Source: Kondoa malvinella (taxonomy: Eukaryota > Basidiomycota > Agaricostilbomycetes > Agaricostilbales > Kondoaceae). From it: DNA of 64,000 nucleotides. The notes beneath the pieces were generated by a model. That model ran no database searches. It was not told where the DNA came from and was given only the letters and a program-made list of their open reading frames with translations. The position numbers and the translations under genes were made by a program. Of the stretch, positions 1-12,269 are shown piece by piece. Position 1 is the first letter of the stretch; the number at the start of each line of letters is the position of its first letter. The stretch spans positions 64,609 through 128,608 of the forward strand of contig BCIM01000005.1 in NCBI GenBank assembly GCA_039545315.1. Reading direction: 5' to 3'.

Positions 1-33
1 CAAGTCGAATTTCGCCCTCAGCTTCATCCTAAC

Positions 34-280
34 GTGAGTCTGCTGCACTGGTTCGGCTCTGTTCTCGTTGGTATTCGGTCCCGGTTGGATTTTGTCGAGT
101 GCGCTTGCATGGTCAAATTCTCGTCGGACGTCGACATCCGTTGTTGGCTTGCGTTCATGTGCTGGTGCTGTATTCTTGAGTGTCTATGCATCCTTGGCCC
201 TCAGACTGAATACCAACGAGAAAGGACTTGGGCTACTACGCAAATCGGAATAAGCGTGCTGATATTTTGTCTATCAACAG
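34..280 (+). other. Probable 5' UTR intron of RPL30
   Basis: A strong donor (GTGAGT at 34) and an acceptor (CAACAG ending at 280) directly before the RPL30 start codon frame an apparent 247-nt intron. It is several times longer than most introns in this window. Long 5' introns are common in fungal ribosomal-protein genes. The transcription start is not visible, so the intron is inferred from splice signals only. Confidence 0.5.
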
Positions 281-281
281 A

Positions 282-867
282 ATGGCACCAACAGTCCCCA
301 CCCAGACCAAGAAGGTTCGCATAACACGCAGCCCGAGAAGTCGTTCAAGCGATGGAGGCTAACGAAACAAATGCGTGAATAGGCAAAGAAGTCGTCAGAC
401 AACATCAACACCAAGTTGGCCTTGACCATCAGTGCGTTCTATACTACGAGTTTGCTGTCCGTCAGCCAATCTGGAGTGGTTTTTCACGCACAGAGTCTGG
501 CAAATACAGCTTGGGATACAAGTCTACCCTCAAGCTTATGCGATCAGGCAAAGGTACATTATCCGGAGAGACGTATCAACAGACGCTGATTATCCCACTT
601 CTCGTGTACAGCCAAGCTCGTCCTCATCTCCGGTAACTGCCAACCTCTTCGTCGCTCAGAGCTCGAATACTATGCCATGCTTTCCAAGACTCCAGTCCAC
701 CTTTACGCTGGCTCAAACGTTGCTCTTGGCACAGCTGCTGGTAAACTCTTCCGTGTCGGGTCAGTGCTCAACAGTAGTTCTGTGTGGGGGGTGCTGATAG
801 ACAGCCTTACAGTGTCATGACCGTCGTCGACCCAGGTGATTCCACCATCCTCGCCAGCGTTTCATAA
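282..867 (+). CDS. RPL30: 60S ribosomal protein eL30 (L30e)
   Basis: This gene encodes the small L30e-family protein of the cytosolic large ribosomal subunit. Five exons can be joined: the first runs 282-314 (intron 315-382), and later introns follow TKLALTI, the MRSGK segment and KLFRVG. The spliced product, a little over 100 residues, carries the family landmarks in order: [64 protein letters not shown], and a C-terminal [14 protein letters not shown]. The length matches the family. Yeast L30 autoregulates splicing of its own transcript. Whether that happens here cannot be judged from sequence alone. No paralogue is seen in the window. Confidence 0.95.
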
Positions 868-2036
868 ACACCTCATCATCTCACTTGAAACCACCCGCAA
901 GAGTGCAAGAGTTCGATAGAGGTCACGGAGCAGGCAGACCAAGTACAGTGCATTGCATTTTCAGATTGGTCACTTTTTCTCCCTCGGATCATTCAACGCG
1001 TTCTTTTCGTGCTTGATTGCTCCTTCAGGTATCGGGATCACTGCTCTACAAGCCCACAAATGTTCTGCTGTGTTCCAGTCCAACTTCTCTTGCTCTAATA
1101 CACCAGCTTTGACCCTGATCTGTCCGCCAGAGGGTTGCATGTGTAGAATCCTCACACCACACTGTCGACCAATGAGCACGGAGAGCTAGTCGAGTACTGG
1201 AAGACGCACCCGCTCGCAAAACCAGCCTTGCTTCTTTCTACCGCTATCCGCTGTCCATTCATAAACTTTTAATCCCTCTTTCGGAAAATCATACGCTTCG
1301 AATACAGCTGAACTACCGCAAGGACCGCCAGATTGCGTTCGACATTCCTATACAAAGCGAGAACCGTCAATCACAAAGGAATGACTTGAGTGAACAGGGC
1401 AGACGAGGCAGTGGCAGATGTATAGCTTTGATGGGGTTTGTGGGATGCTGAAAGAGATCAGACGGCATTGACAGGCTATTTGCATCGTTGTGTTCGGTCG
1501 ATGTACTAAGTCGAAGGGCTCGCTGAGGATGTTGGGTGAAGTGATCAGCCTGTGACAAAGTGCGAGTTGTAGCCTGATGCACAACGGATACTGATTGTAT
1601 TGACAGATGCTTGTTTCTTCAGCGTCGCTCTCGAAGCGTTACATGCGAGCTAATCCAAGGAACGCGTCAGGTCGCGTCCGCAAGTTCAACTGCGAGCTCG
1701 CGATATAGTACAGCAGCTGTTCAAAGACGCTGTTCGTACCTTCGATTCACTGGGCGAGCAAGAATTGGCTAAAGCAACAGCGCAGACTTTACTCGAGCAT
1801 GTGATCGGCGTTCAAGGGTCTCCGCATTGCGCTCTTGACACTTTCTCTCATCAACGAGCATCTCGCCTGTCAACTTTACAATACCAAGAGACAGGTTCCC
1901 TTCAAACAGTCAGTCTCGCGATCTTTCGGTGACTCGTCGGTAATCAAAATAACTTAGTCCCAACACCTCCTCAGAGCAGATAACACATACAAGCAGTGGC
2001 ATCTCTTCACCTTCGCAACAAGACGATCAATACAAC
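868..2036 (+). other. Unresolved stretch with possible exon fragments
   Basis: About 1.2 kb between RPL30 and the aldehyde dehydrogenase carries no open frame that I can assign. Two stretches read as coding on the plus strand. One, near 1165-1250, includes TNEHGELVEYWKTHPLA. The other, near 1720-1830, includes QLFKDAVRTFDSLGEQELAK. I could not connect them through consistent splice sites or attach either to a family. The stretch may be a highly interrupted small gene, a decayed gene, or UTR and promoter sequence of its neighbours. Confidence 0.3.
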
Positions 2037-4036
2037 ATGGCCAACGATGAAGCAGCAATCAAGTCTTTGGAAAAGGTGTTGGCAGAACAAAGTAAAGCCT
2101 AGCCTGATGTTACCTGTCATCTGCTGATGTTCGAAACAGAGAAAGCCTTCCTGAAAGATCAAAAACCATCAATGGAAGAGCGCAAGAAGCGACTGACAAG
2201 CTTGATTGGCATGATGATGTCTCATCGCAATGAGATCCGCGCTGCGTTGGACGAAGACTTTGGCGGTCATCCCAATGGAGCTTCTGACTTGATTGAATGG
2301 TCAGTTTACTTCTCTTCAGGTCTACTTGGCTCACGCTTTTCTAGCCTAGGAATTGTCGGACGCGCACAAGTGAGCTGATTGAGCCTAAACGTCTTGTCTC
2401 GCCTGACATTGACGGTAGTACACCATCGAACATCTAGAAGAATGGATGAAGGATGACAAAAGAGACACTGACCCTCAAGTCTACGGTGATGGATCCGCTT
2501 TTGTTCGCTTGCAACCCAAAGGTGTGATCGGCAACATTGTGCCATGGAACTGTGCGCCCCTCTTTCGTTGTCAGCTGACCTATACTGACATCTATTGCTT
2601 TAGTTCCCTTTGATCTATCTTGCGGACCACTATGCGAAATGCTAGCAGCCGGAAACAGAGTCATCATCAAGCCTTCCGAGCTCACACCAGCTTGCGGAAA
2701 GCTCCTCGCCGACATGATTGGCAAGACTTTCCCTAGCGATCTGGTCTCTGTCGTCAATGGTGATTTGGGTCTGTCAAAGGCTTTCTCGCAGCAGAAATGG
2801 GATCATTTGCTTTACACTGGTAAGCACTGCTTTTTATGGCTACAAGGGCTTGCTGATATGACTTACAGGCAGTCCTGCTGTAGCTAAAATGGTCGCGAGA
2901 GAAGCTGCTGCGAATTTGGTACCTTTGACTCTGTAAGTTGGCTGCTCTCGCCAGCACGATAATTTACTAATGGCGCTCTCAGTGAGTTGGGTGGTAAGCC
3001 ATCATCCCCTACTTGTCAAGTAGAATCTCACGGTGTCATCAGGCAAGTGCCCTGCAATCATGACGCCAGGCTCGATCAACGAGAGGAACGTCGAGAACTT
3101 GCTCGCCATCAAATTGATCAAGAATGGTCAAGTGAGTGCAGTGTGATCAGCAAGATAGATCACGGCTGATTGAATGACAGATGTGCATCAGCATAGACAC
3201 GGTGCACGTCTCACGCAATGATGAGAAGACTCTCGTCGAGCTCCTCGAGAAGTTGCACAACCAGAACACGCCAGGCTACTCCACGTCGGCGGATTGCTGC
3301 GGACTCATCAGCAGCAAGCACCAGGATCGTATCAAGGGTATTCTGCAAGAAGCCAAAGACGGCGGTGCGAAAATCGTTCAGCTAGAGAAGGATGCGACGG
3401 GCAAAGGGCGACAGATGCCTTTGTCTGTGATTATTGATCCGAAACCGGATAGCAAGGCAGCAACTGAAGAGATCTTTGGCCCGCTGTGAGCAATGCCCAT
3501 TCTCAACTCCGACAGGACTGATTGAGCGCAGATTGGCTGTCCGACTGTATGATAATTTGGATGAAGCGCTCGACTATATCAATGCAAACGAGCGACCTCT
3601 CGGATTGTATGTCTATGGCGATGATATGAAGACGAACGAGCATGTATTGGCAAACACCAATTCGGGTGGTTGCTGTGTAAACGCTGCGGCAGTGCAGGGC
3701 GCTTTGGTGAGCTTCATCTGCGTTGACGTTTCGCGAAAGCAAGAGCTAAGACCTGAACCAGCCTTCGATGGGTTTTGGCGGCAGCGGAAATTCAGGCTAC
3801 GGGCGACACCATGGCAAGGAAGGCTACCTCGAGTTCAGCAATCACAGAGGCGTTTTCATCCGAGGTCCAGGAGACGATCTACTTCGAGCTTTTGGTGAGT
3901 CGAGTCATTCCGCGTTGTGCTCCTCATCTGACTGTTTGCAGGCCCTCCGTATAGTCTTGCTGAAGCTATTGCTGGTCATGCTTTCCCTGCTGCGAAAGAG
4001 GGCGAGGATGTCACTGTACCAGCTCCAGCTGCGTAA
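2037..4036 (+). CDS. Aldehyde dehydrogenase, coniferyl/fatty-aldehyde type
   Basis: An NAD(P)-dependent aldehyde dehydrogenase that oxidises aldehydes to acids. Roughly ten short introns interrupt a protein of about 500 residues starting MANDEAAIKS. Visible family features in order are the VIGNIVPWN cofactor-loop motif, NRVIIKPSELTP, the catalytic-glutamate motif LELGGK, the active-site cysteine in NGQMCIS, EEIFGPL, and the GFGGSGNSGYGRHHGKEGY C-terminal motif. The arrangement LELGGKCPAI and NGQMCIS resembles the coniferyl-aldehyde/ALDH3-like branch more than ALDH2. The C-terminus ends in VPAPAA with no clear membrane anchor. Substrate is inferred only from similarity. The enzyme class itself is secure. 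Confidence 0.92.
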
Positions 4037-4344
4037 ACCGGGATGAGGATCTTGAGACTGTCAACCTTGAAATGTAGTATTGTGCAACTGCCATCAGCTG
4101 TCTTCCGCGTCTCGTGCTTCCGGCTTCCGACTTCGCCTTGCTAGTCAGGCTATCTCCTTGCAACCAGCACACCACTGGCAGCTCGACGCGACATCGACTT
4201 GTTGATTTTTTGGATGCATTCGAGGTGACAGCGCTGCCATGAGCTGTATCAGCACAGCGTCGCTGCCATACTTGCCAAATACATCGCCTGCCCTCGATTA
4301 CTCTTCTGAGAATCAGTATCTTGTCGTAACAAAGCAAGAGATCC

Positions 4345-7246
4345 ATGTCCTTGTCAATTTCTCTCCCAGTCTAGCTCTAGCTCAGTGTTGATTGCCTCTG
4401 TCTGTAGACTCCTGCACTCGGTTACGCCAGCAACAGCTCGAGCGTCCAACACTCTGGCCTTCCAAAAGGCAGTCTGCTCAATGTCAAAGCCAAAGCAGGC
4501 GAAAACAAATCAGATGCGCTACCTCTCTTCCGCACTAGCATCAGCTGCGACTGCGAGATCAGTTGGGAGTACTTCTCTAACGGTGCTCTTCACTCTTGCG
4601 CGAATGTTATTGCTTAGCTGATGTTGGAAACAGATGTCAGAAACTGTGCACCGATCATATCTGGTATAATCCCAGTTTGGAAGAGTGCAAAGTGGTCGCC
4701 TGCTAGTATCAGCGCGAACGGAACGTCCGTATCCTATTGCACTCGTGATCATACGCTCATGGGCGTGCAGGTGCTTGATTGCTGCAGCCAACAATAACGA
4801 CGAAATCAGCATCTTTGGGCCGCAAACCAATCCATTCACTGGTCAATGGCATAAATATGTCCGTCTGAAGCGAATCAGGTAGGTGTACCGCTAATCTGGT
4901 TGCTTCAGGCAACGGACCCAACTATTGAATTGCTCAAGTTGGTCATGCCACTTCCGTTGAACGAAGAGGAAGAAGCTTCATCTGCAGAGTACCGCTTGAA
5001 GCTGCAAATAGCAATGACACAGGTACAAACCACGGGTAAAGCCTCGAGCGTGTTCCAATCTGCCTTCTCATAAAACCTGTATGATCAGCCTATGCTTGGT
5101 CAAAACCGCTGCAGTCAGCTGCAATGCAAGATCGACATCTACTTGCATGCGCTCATCGGTCGGGCCATGTCACTTTCTGGACGTAAGTTCGGCCCTGTCT
5201 TTCAGATGTACCGCATTTCACATTGCTGCAGGATTCGGGAGCAAGGCGCCATTCTCCTGAAGAGGATCTATACCGGACCTGGCTGGATCGATTTGATCGA
5301 ATTTGGTTATTGGACATCGAGTGAAGGAACAGGTACGCTCGTCTTTACCTTGTTCTACCTCGCGTGACTCATACTTGCCTGAAGCCTGTGCATACTTTGC
5401 AGCCGGGACGAACAATGGCGCAGTGAAGCTTTTCCATATCGAGCAAGACCTCTCAGCAGAACTCGTCTCAGACAGCCACGATCCAGTTGCTTCCCTGGAC
5501 GACGAGAGCGAATCCGTGCTGAAAATTATACCTGTGGCAGAACACGTACTTGTTTCAAAGCCTTGTACCGGCCTACACTGGGCGAAGATACCTGCAAAGG
5601 ACCGATGCTGCTTAGTCGTTGCTCAACTCGGAGTAGTGCACGTCATCAACATGAGCAATACTCCTACAGAAGCAGCTTTGAGCTCTACTCCGGCCAGTCT
5701 GCTTTTACATCAGCTTAGGAATTGGGCTGGTATGACTCCCTGGGCGCCCTGTATGAGTACGTTCTGAGGTCTAGCTGAGTGCGATTTTGAGCTCATTAAG
5801 ATTACCCCTGCAGATATCCAATACCTGCCTAACACCGACTCGTGCCTGATAGCTCTATCATCTTCAGCGTTTTACATCATCCAAAATGTCTCCACAGCAC
5901 CTTTGATCGACTGCGATTCGGAAAATTCGCAAAGTCATTCATTGACAAACCAAATTCGCTCAGTCTGGTTAGCCAACGAGTCAAAAGCACTGAAGAACGC
6001 ACCTACTATGCGGTCGTATATGCGGACATTTGGTGTCAATATCGGTCTTGACGGGAAAGGTTTGATGTCATGGATCTACCAGTAAGTGCTCAGATTGGTG
6101 ATGCTGTGGTTGGCTGATCACTCTGTCTGCAGAGTCGAGCGTCCAGATATGCTGGTCTATAGAGCCGAGGCAAAGGTTGCTACGGACTTCATGATTGTTT
6201 CGGACCTCACCGACCTGGACGATCCGATTGTCCAATTTGATGCCCATGTGGAAGAGGCTATTTCGCGTATGTCAACGAGACTTGAGTTTTATGCCAAAGC
6301 TCAGCCTTATGGTAGCGCTGGACATCAGTGGCAGCACTGTGCTCTTGCCTACATACCGCTATCTCGATACCTTGCGGTCGAAAGGGACGGAAGACGACGC
6401 AAGTCTGGACCGGCTTTTGGACAGCTTGAAACCTGCATCAAGTACAACAGATCTACCTTTGATGCCTGGAGACGTTTCAACCAAGTTCGCTGCTGGAATG
6501 TACCGCGATCCGGTGCTGCGAAGACTGAGTCTGCAATGCAGCGCGGCCCAATATGCTTGCGTACGTGCTCTACGCTTCTTCTGATCATGAACTGCTAATT
6601 TGAAGACTATCACAGAAAGCTTTCGCCTCTACGCCTTGGATAGACCAGCTCCAAACTGCTCAAGATCGAATCGTTCGAGCTCTGGCCAATCGTATCGTCA
6701 ATTGCTTGGCCGAAGTGATGAGACAGTCGGGACTGGAAGCTAGCTGTACGTCCTTTCCTACGGTCTTTAAGATCGAGATCTGACGAATGAACAGCATCCA
6801 ATCCTGGAACAAACAGAATTTGTCATGCTGCGACTGCACTCAAGGTAGACATGCGACCCGAGGAACCATATTCGATCGCTCCGCTATCAGACGATCAGGA
6901 AGTCTGCCCTGCTTGCCAAGCTACTGTGCCTTTCGACCATCTCAGACAGGCGACCTGTACCAATGGACATATCTGGGGTGAGCGCTTTGCAGACTTTCCG
7001 ACCTCCGCTCAAAGAGCATTAGAGCGTTGTGCCATCACGCTTGCTATCATTCGCACAATGGCTATCAAGACCTGTACTTCTTGCGATCGAAAAGTGATGC
7101 TTCCATCCGTTGCTGAGGAGACCCAAGCGATGGATGTAGATGGAGAGATAGACAGCACGGAAGAAGAACTGATCAGGCAAGTGTTGAAGGCGGCTATTGT
7201 ATGTACTTGGTGCGGCGACAAGTTTGTGATGCGCAAGGGCAAATGA
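4345..7246 (+). CDS. TFIIIC subunit with TFIIIC-type zinc finger (GTF3C4/TFIIIC90-like)
   Basis: A subunit of RNA polymerase III factor TFIIIC, which recognises tRNA gene promoters in the nucleus. The C-terminus is diagnostic: CPACQATVPFDHLRQ and CTNGHIW, then RCAITLAIIRT, KTCTSCDRKVMLP and a final CTWCGDKFV. This reproduces the paired-cysteine TFIIIC zinc-binding domain of the 90-kDa subunit. The N-terminal two thirds match the WD40-like delta domain only loosely, with segments such as IPVWKSAKWSPA and ANNNDEISIFGPQ. Many short introns are present and the N-terminal exon structure, including the chosen ATG at 4345, is uncertain. An intron directly before RCAITLAII removes an in-frame alternative. 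Confidence 0.8.
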
Positions 7247-7307
7247 AACGCGTTCTCATTCTCAGACGACGACATTTTGTTGGCTTGCTCCTCGCGCTGC
7301 TGCTACG

Positions 7308-8539
7308 ATGGACGAGGACGATGTAGATCCAGCGCTCATAGGTACTTGACTATTGCTACACGATAGAATGGCAAAGAGATCTGAGCGAAAGACGCAGACA
7401 TGCCGGAACCCTCTGGCGCTGGTCTAGGCGACTTTCAAGATACCAGCTATACCACACCAGATCATGGCTCGCCTGGCATGCAGCCATCACGCAGAGGAAA
7501 GCATGGCAGCTCCGACTCGCAGACTGGGTTCAGTTTGGCAGATGAACTGGCTGAAGCGGACGCATACATGGGGAATGCAAGCCTACTCGACGAGCTGGGA
7601 CTGGAGCCTGCAATGGAGAGTAACGGACATGAGGAGTTTGAGCTGGACGAGGCCTTTGAAGATCTGCAACCGACATCGCAATACGACGCACCTGCGTCGC
7701 CTGAACTGCAGCAAAGTACACCCTCTAGAGCTCGAAGAAAACCATCGGTCGCGTCGCTAGCTGCATTTTCGCCAACGCAACGCAAGACTTCAAACAGCAG
7801 CGCTATCTTTGAGGAAGAAGAGCCCGACCTCGAATCCCTTCACACGGACCTACAAGCATCTATATCTTCTGTCGATACCTTCTTGTCACGAATACGCACA
7901 TATACCTCAGATTCTTCGCGTAATGAAAACCTCGTCTACATCAATACCAGTTCATCTCACAATGGCCCAGATCGGCAATATATAATAGAACAGCAACTTT
8001 CGCACTCTACACATCGTCTTATTGAATACGCAAAGCTTCGAGATACCCAAGTCCGCGAGCTGAAGGAAGTCAATCATATTCTCGCTTCGCGATCAGAGAC
8101 AGATTGGCTCAATATACTAGCTGAAGTAGAAGATCTGCCCGCAATCGATACCCTTTCAACAACAAAATCACCTGCGGCTCCACTACACACGACTCTTGAT
8201 GCGCATACCTCATCACAGAGGCCCTCCCTTGCCGATCTTCGGTCTTGCACTACATCCCTTCTATCATGTCTCAGTAGCATGATCGAGAACGCTCAACTCA
8301 ACCGCACGACCTATAACGAAGCATCACGCAAAGTCAAGTCCATCAAATCAACTTTGAGCAATATGAAACAGGAAGCTGAATCATTAGAGCGGAGTACAGC
8401 ATTCATCGAATCGTGGGAAGCGTTGCAAAGCGGACGAGGAGAGAAGTCAAGTGCGGTAGCCTGGCAAGAGCTGGAAGGCGCTCGGCGACTTTTTGACCAA
8501 GCTGGAGAAAGAGCGGCACAGCTGCTGACGGTGTCATAG
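7308..8539 (+). CDS. Hypothetical coiled-coil protein
   Basis: Two exons (7308-7341 and 7398-8539) give about 390 residues beginning MDEDDVDPALID. The first 150 residues are acidic and Ser/Pro-rich, with several LADELAEAD-like acidic helical patches. The second half is helical and heptad-like, with conserved-looking segments such as LESLHTDLQASISSVDTFL and YIIEQQLSHSTHRLIEYAK. No catalytic motif, signal peptide or membrane segment is visible. It starts 61 bases after the TFIIIC stop, so the intergenic space is minimal. I do not recognise the family. A cytoskeletal or trafficking scaffold would fit the composition but is not supported further. Confidence 0.75.
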
Positions 8540-8775
8540 AATATACCTGGCATATCAATTGCATCGATATACCTGCACGAATGATATCGTGCCAGATACT
8601 CTGTCTGCTGCGTTTCTGCTCAATGTCGCCGATGATTCTGTCCGGGAGAAAGCTCGCTTTGTCATCGATGTCAGCTGGATCTCCTGGAAGTCTCGATGTA
8701 ATCGTGCGTTCGGACAGACGAATAGAGTATCGCATGAATAGATAACAAAATCGTAAATGCAAAGAACGAGAAAGA

Positions 8776-10683
8776 TTATACGGTCTTCTTCAAAGGCTTC
8801 TTCGCTCCCTTCTTGACACCTTTCTCGACACCTTTGATCCGCTGACCAGCACGTTTGAGAAGATCTGCTTCTGATCGCTGCTTCTTGCGCGACTCGCGTT
8901 TGAGCTCTTGACTCTTCTTTTGCTTCTTTTCCAGTCTGCGCTGGACTCGATCGATGTCTGCAGATTTAATGGCTTTGCGTTCGACCTGAAAGCACAGCAT
9001 CAGCTCGGATCACTAGCAAGACACAAGACATCGTACTTTGGGCTTGCCCTCGAGCTCTTTGCCGAGATCAGCAGCAGGCTTCTTCTTCTTGATGGGAGCA
9101 GCGTCTGCATTATAGGCTTTCTTCTTGGAATCAGTCTTGCCTGCAGTCTTTGCCTTTTCTTTCCTCTCAGCAATCTTCTTCAATGCCTCGAGCTTGGCTG
9201 CATTCTTGCATCGGTCGAAACGGAGTTTGCGCTTGTCCATTTTGCATTGAGCTGGATCTAAGGCGAGCACTTCATCCACGCAGTCTTTGTCCTGTCAATC
9301 GAGATCCGCTGTTAGCACCATGAAAGTGCTATACCACAAGATCAGACTGACCTTGAGCAAAACATAGGCAAACCCTTTCCCTAGACCAGTCTGCTTATCC
9401 CTGATGATTCTCACAGATTGCACCCAACCTCCTTCTTCCTCGCCCTTCTCTTTGACCAGAGTAGCTTCCATCCATTTCCTCAACGCTTCCTCTCCTTCCT
9501 CAAAAGCAAGTCCGCCAACAAAAACAGTCCTCTTCTCCTCTTGCCAGTCCTTCTTGCTCTTCTCCACCTTGTCTACCCTCAAAGTCCTGCCTTCCCATAA
9601 TTTTCCATTCGCGCCAGCAATCAATTCCTCCACTCCTTCAACACTCGATAAGACGACGTAGGCATTACAACTTGCTCCCGCATTCTTTTCACCATCAACC
9701 AAATGCTCTCCAGTAATGAAAGCGACTTTTCTCTTTTGCGCAGGCGTTAGAAAAACTTTGGGTGCTTCTTCAATTTGTTTTTCATCTTTTGATACATGCG
9801 TCGGGTTGACGTCTGTTCTACTACCCCCTTTTCGTAAAGATTGTTCAGACCATTCTTTTGCTCTTTTCGTTGAATGGTTTTCTGGCTTTGGTTTCTTTTC
9901 TACTGGTTCGGTTGAAGCAAGAGGTAAAGATCGATATCGGATCGACTCAATTTTGGATTTTGTAAAGGTAGCTAGATGAGCCAGGAGGGATTTTTTTAGT
10001 GCTTTGTTGGTAGCTGCTGCGAGTGGTAAGTTGCCTATGAAGGCTGTTCGGGCATCTCTAAGTGGGTCATCGGATTTAGGCGGTTTCGTTAAAGTTGATG
10101 CTGCTGGGGTTTCAGGTTCAGAATCGCTCTCGGCCGCTAATGCTTCAGCTACAGCTTGACCATCTTCTACATCCGAATCTTGCTCTATATCAGCTGTAGC
10201 GTTGCCTTCTTCCTCAACTTCGGGATCGGATTCTTCTGAAGCGGATTCTTCTGAAGCGGATTCGACAATACGAGAACCAGAGATTTTCTTGCTGGCTGGC
10301 TCAGCAGCTTTGAGTCGTTTAGCAGCTTGTTTGGCAATGTACAATTCTTCAGGATCATCTGGATCTCGTGCAACAGGTGAAGAAGGAGCTGCCTTTCGTT
10401 TCTTGCTCTTTTCCTTCTTTTCCGGTTTGGCTTCTTCGACTAGGGTTACAGGCTTGGGCGCTGGAGGGAGAAGAGCTGGTTTGATCTTTTCAACGGGCTA
10501 AGACATTATAGGGCATCAGCTGCTTGTTTCCATGAAAGGGCTGGGACGAACAGCATAGGTCTTTGCGAAGATAGCATCCAACCCTTCGTCTTTATCTTCT
10601 AGAGCAAGAAAAGGCGCAGCAGAGGTGGACGCAACGGCTTCAGCTGCAGCTTTGGCTTTGGCTTCACGAGTTCGTTTGCCCAT
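8776..10683 (-). CDS. NOP12: Nucleolar RRM protein Nop12
   Basis: A nucleolar RNA-binding protein acting in 60S ribosome biogenesis (25S rRNA maturation in yeast). The four to five exons start MGKRTREAKA, followed by a long Glu/Ser-rich acidic stretch. There are two RRMs. The first contains TAFIGNLPLAAATNKAL and ends near NAYVVLSSVEG. The second contains RTVFVGGLAFEEGEEALRK and the RNP1-like GKGFAYVLLK. The tail is strongly basic, with KKQRSEADLLKRAGQR and GVKKGAKKPLKKTV, consistent with nucleolar localisation. RRM order, acidic insertion and basic tail agree with Nop12/RBM34 proteins. A 15-base tandem duplication lies inside the acidic region. Confidence 0.9.
10228..10263. repeat. 15-bp tandem repeat inside NOP12
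   Basis: The unit GGATTCTTCTGAAGC occurs twice in perfect tandem (10228-10242, 10243-10257) followed by a partial third unit. It is in frame with NOP12 and encodes repeated SEESA units in the acidic region, so copy-number change would not shift the frame. Confidence 0.9.
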
Positions 10684-10873
10684 GACACAGGATATTCGAG
10701 AGATGATGACAAGGGAACGTCAAGGATTGGGCTAGGGCAGAGTATCAGGGGTAATCTGTCTGATCCGTGTGGAATACTGTGCAAAGCCACAAGCTGAGTT
10801 GGCTGCAATGAGCAAACACCTTCCTTGCAAAATATTGCCAGGTAACGCCAGAACCGCCAACACTCCCTTCATA

Positions 10874-12269
10874 ATGGCTGCTCATCGAACAGAAGCACGT
10901 CGTGTCCTGTCAATCCAATCACACGTCACTTCAGGATATGTAGGCAACAAATGCGCGACCTTCTGCTTGAATGTGAGTCGAAAAAAGTTTGACGTGCAAC
11001 AAAAAAGGCTGAGAAGTCATAGAGCTGCTTGGATGGGAGGTCGACGTGATCAATACAGGCAAGTGTATTTGCATGCAGACACTTGAGAGCGTGTCTCATG
11101 TCTCTTTACTGCAGTTCAATTCAGCAATCACACTGGTAAGCTCTCTTCTCTTCCGTGTATATGCCAGGCTGACCCGTCCTGATAGGCTATGGTCGATGGG
11201 GAGGCTCGAAGTGCGATGCCGCTCACTTGAAGGGAATTTTCGAGTCGCTTGATGCAAATGGTCTGCTTAGACAGTCTCATATGCTCACTGGTATGTCCCT
11301 CGTCTGTGGTATAGAACACTATTGATGGGATATTAGGCTACACTCCGTCTGCCGAGTCGCTTGATGCCATTGGTAATATGGTAGATAGACTTCGCGAAGT
11401 GAATCCTGAGCTCGTTTACGGTGAGTTCCGCCTGTGTTCTGCGATACAACTATTGCTGAATCTCTGCTGCTGATAATTTACAGTGCTTGATACTGTTTGC
11501 GGCGATGACAATAAGCTATACGTGCGTTCAAGCTCATCTATAGCTGTTTTGAGCTTCTGACGAGTCTTGCTCTCACAGGTCCCACCAGAAGTCATCCCAC
11601 GCTACAAAGAGCTCATCCGGAAAGCGACCGTCATCACACCGAACCAATTCGAAGCCGAGCTCTTCAGCGACATCAAGCTGACTTCTCTCGATTCCGTCCG
11701 ACATGCTTTGCGCTACTTTCACGACACGTACAACTTGCCTAACGTGCTCATTTCATCCATCATCCTGCCAAAAGAAGATTTGTCTGCATTTGATTTCCCG
11801 GATCAAGTTGAAAGTGGTCGGTTCTTGGTTTGCGCTGGGTCGACAAGAACTTCCGGCAAGGATACTGCTTTTGTAGTCATCTTTCCAGAGTATCCAGAAC
11901 ATTATGAAGGTACGTATTCCGATGCATGACTAGAATGCGCTGATTGAGTATTGTCAAACCTAACTTACAGGCGTCGGCGATACTTTTTCCGCTCTCACGC
12001 TAGCCAACCTCGATCTTTCCAACACCTCACATCCCATCTCGCCCCTCGCACAAACAGCCGAATCAGTCCTAGGCTCACTCAGCGCTGTTATTCGCAAAAC
12101 ACAAGCAGCAGCTCAATCCGTTGCACCTCCCGGTCTTAGCCTAGTTCCTTCTGCTTCTGAATCACCTGAAGACCGAATATCTCGATTGCGATGCATGGAG
12201 CTGCGTCTGATCCACTGCCACGATGCTATACGTCAACCAGAGATTTTGTACAAAGCTCAAACGTTATAA
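10874..12269 (+). CDS. PDXK: Pyridoxal kinase
   Basis: This cytosolic ATP-dependent kinase phosphorylates pyridoxal, pyridoxine and pyridoxamine in vitamin B6 salvage. Six or seven exons join to about 330 residues. Landmarks in order are VLSIQSHVTSGYVGNKCATF, LLGWEVDVINT, QFSNHTGYGRWGG, LTGYTPSAESL, VLDTVCGDDNKLYVPPEVI, ATVITPNQFEAELFS, and the anion-hole/catalytic motif GVGDTFSALTLANL, in which Asp is the general base. It starts 190 bases from the divergent NOP12 start, so the two share a promoter region. The first intron uses the acceptor just before CTGCTTGG to keep frame. Confidence 0.93.

Noticed and set aside
9404..9979. Plus-strand frames of 85-87 codons
   Set aside because: They are antisense shadows of the NOP12 RRM exon, which carries clear RNP motifs on the minus strand.
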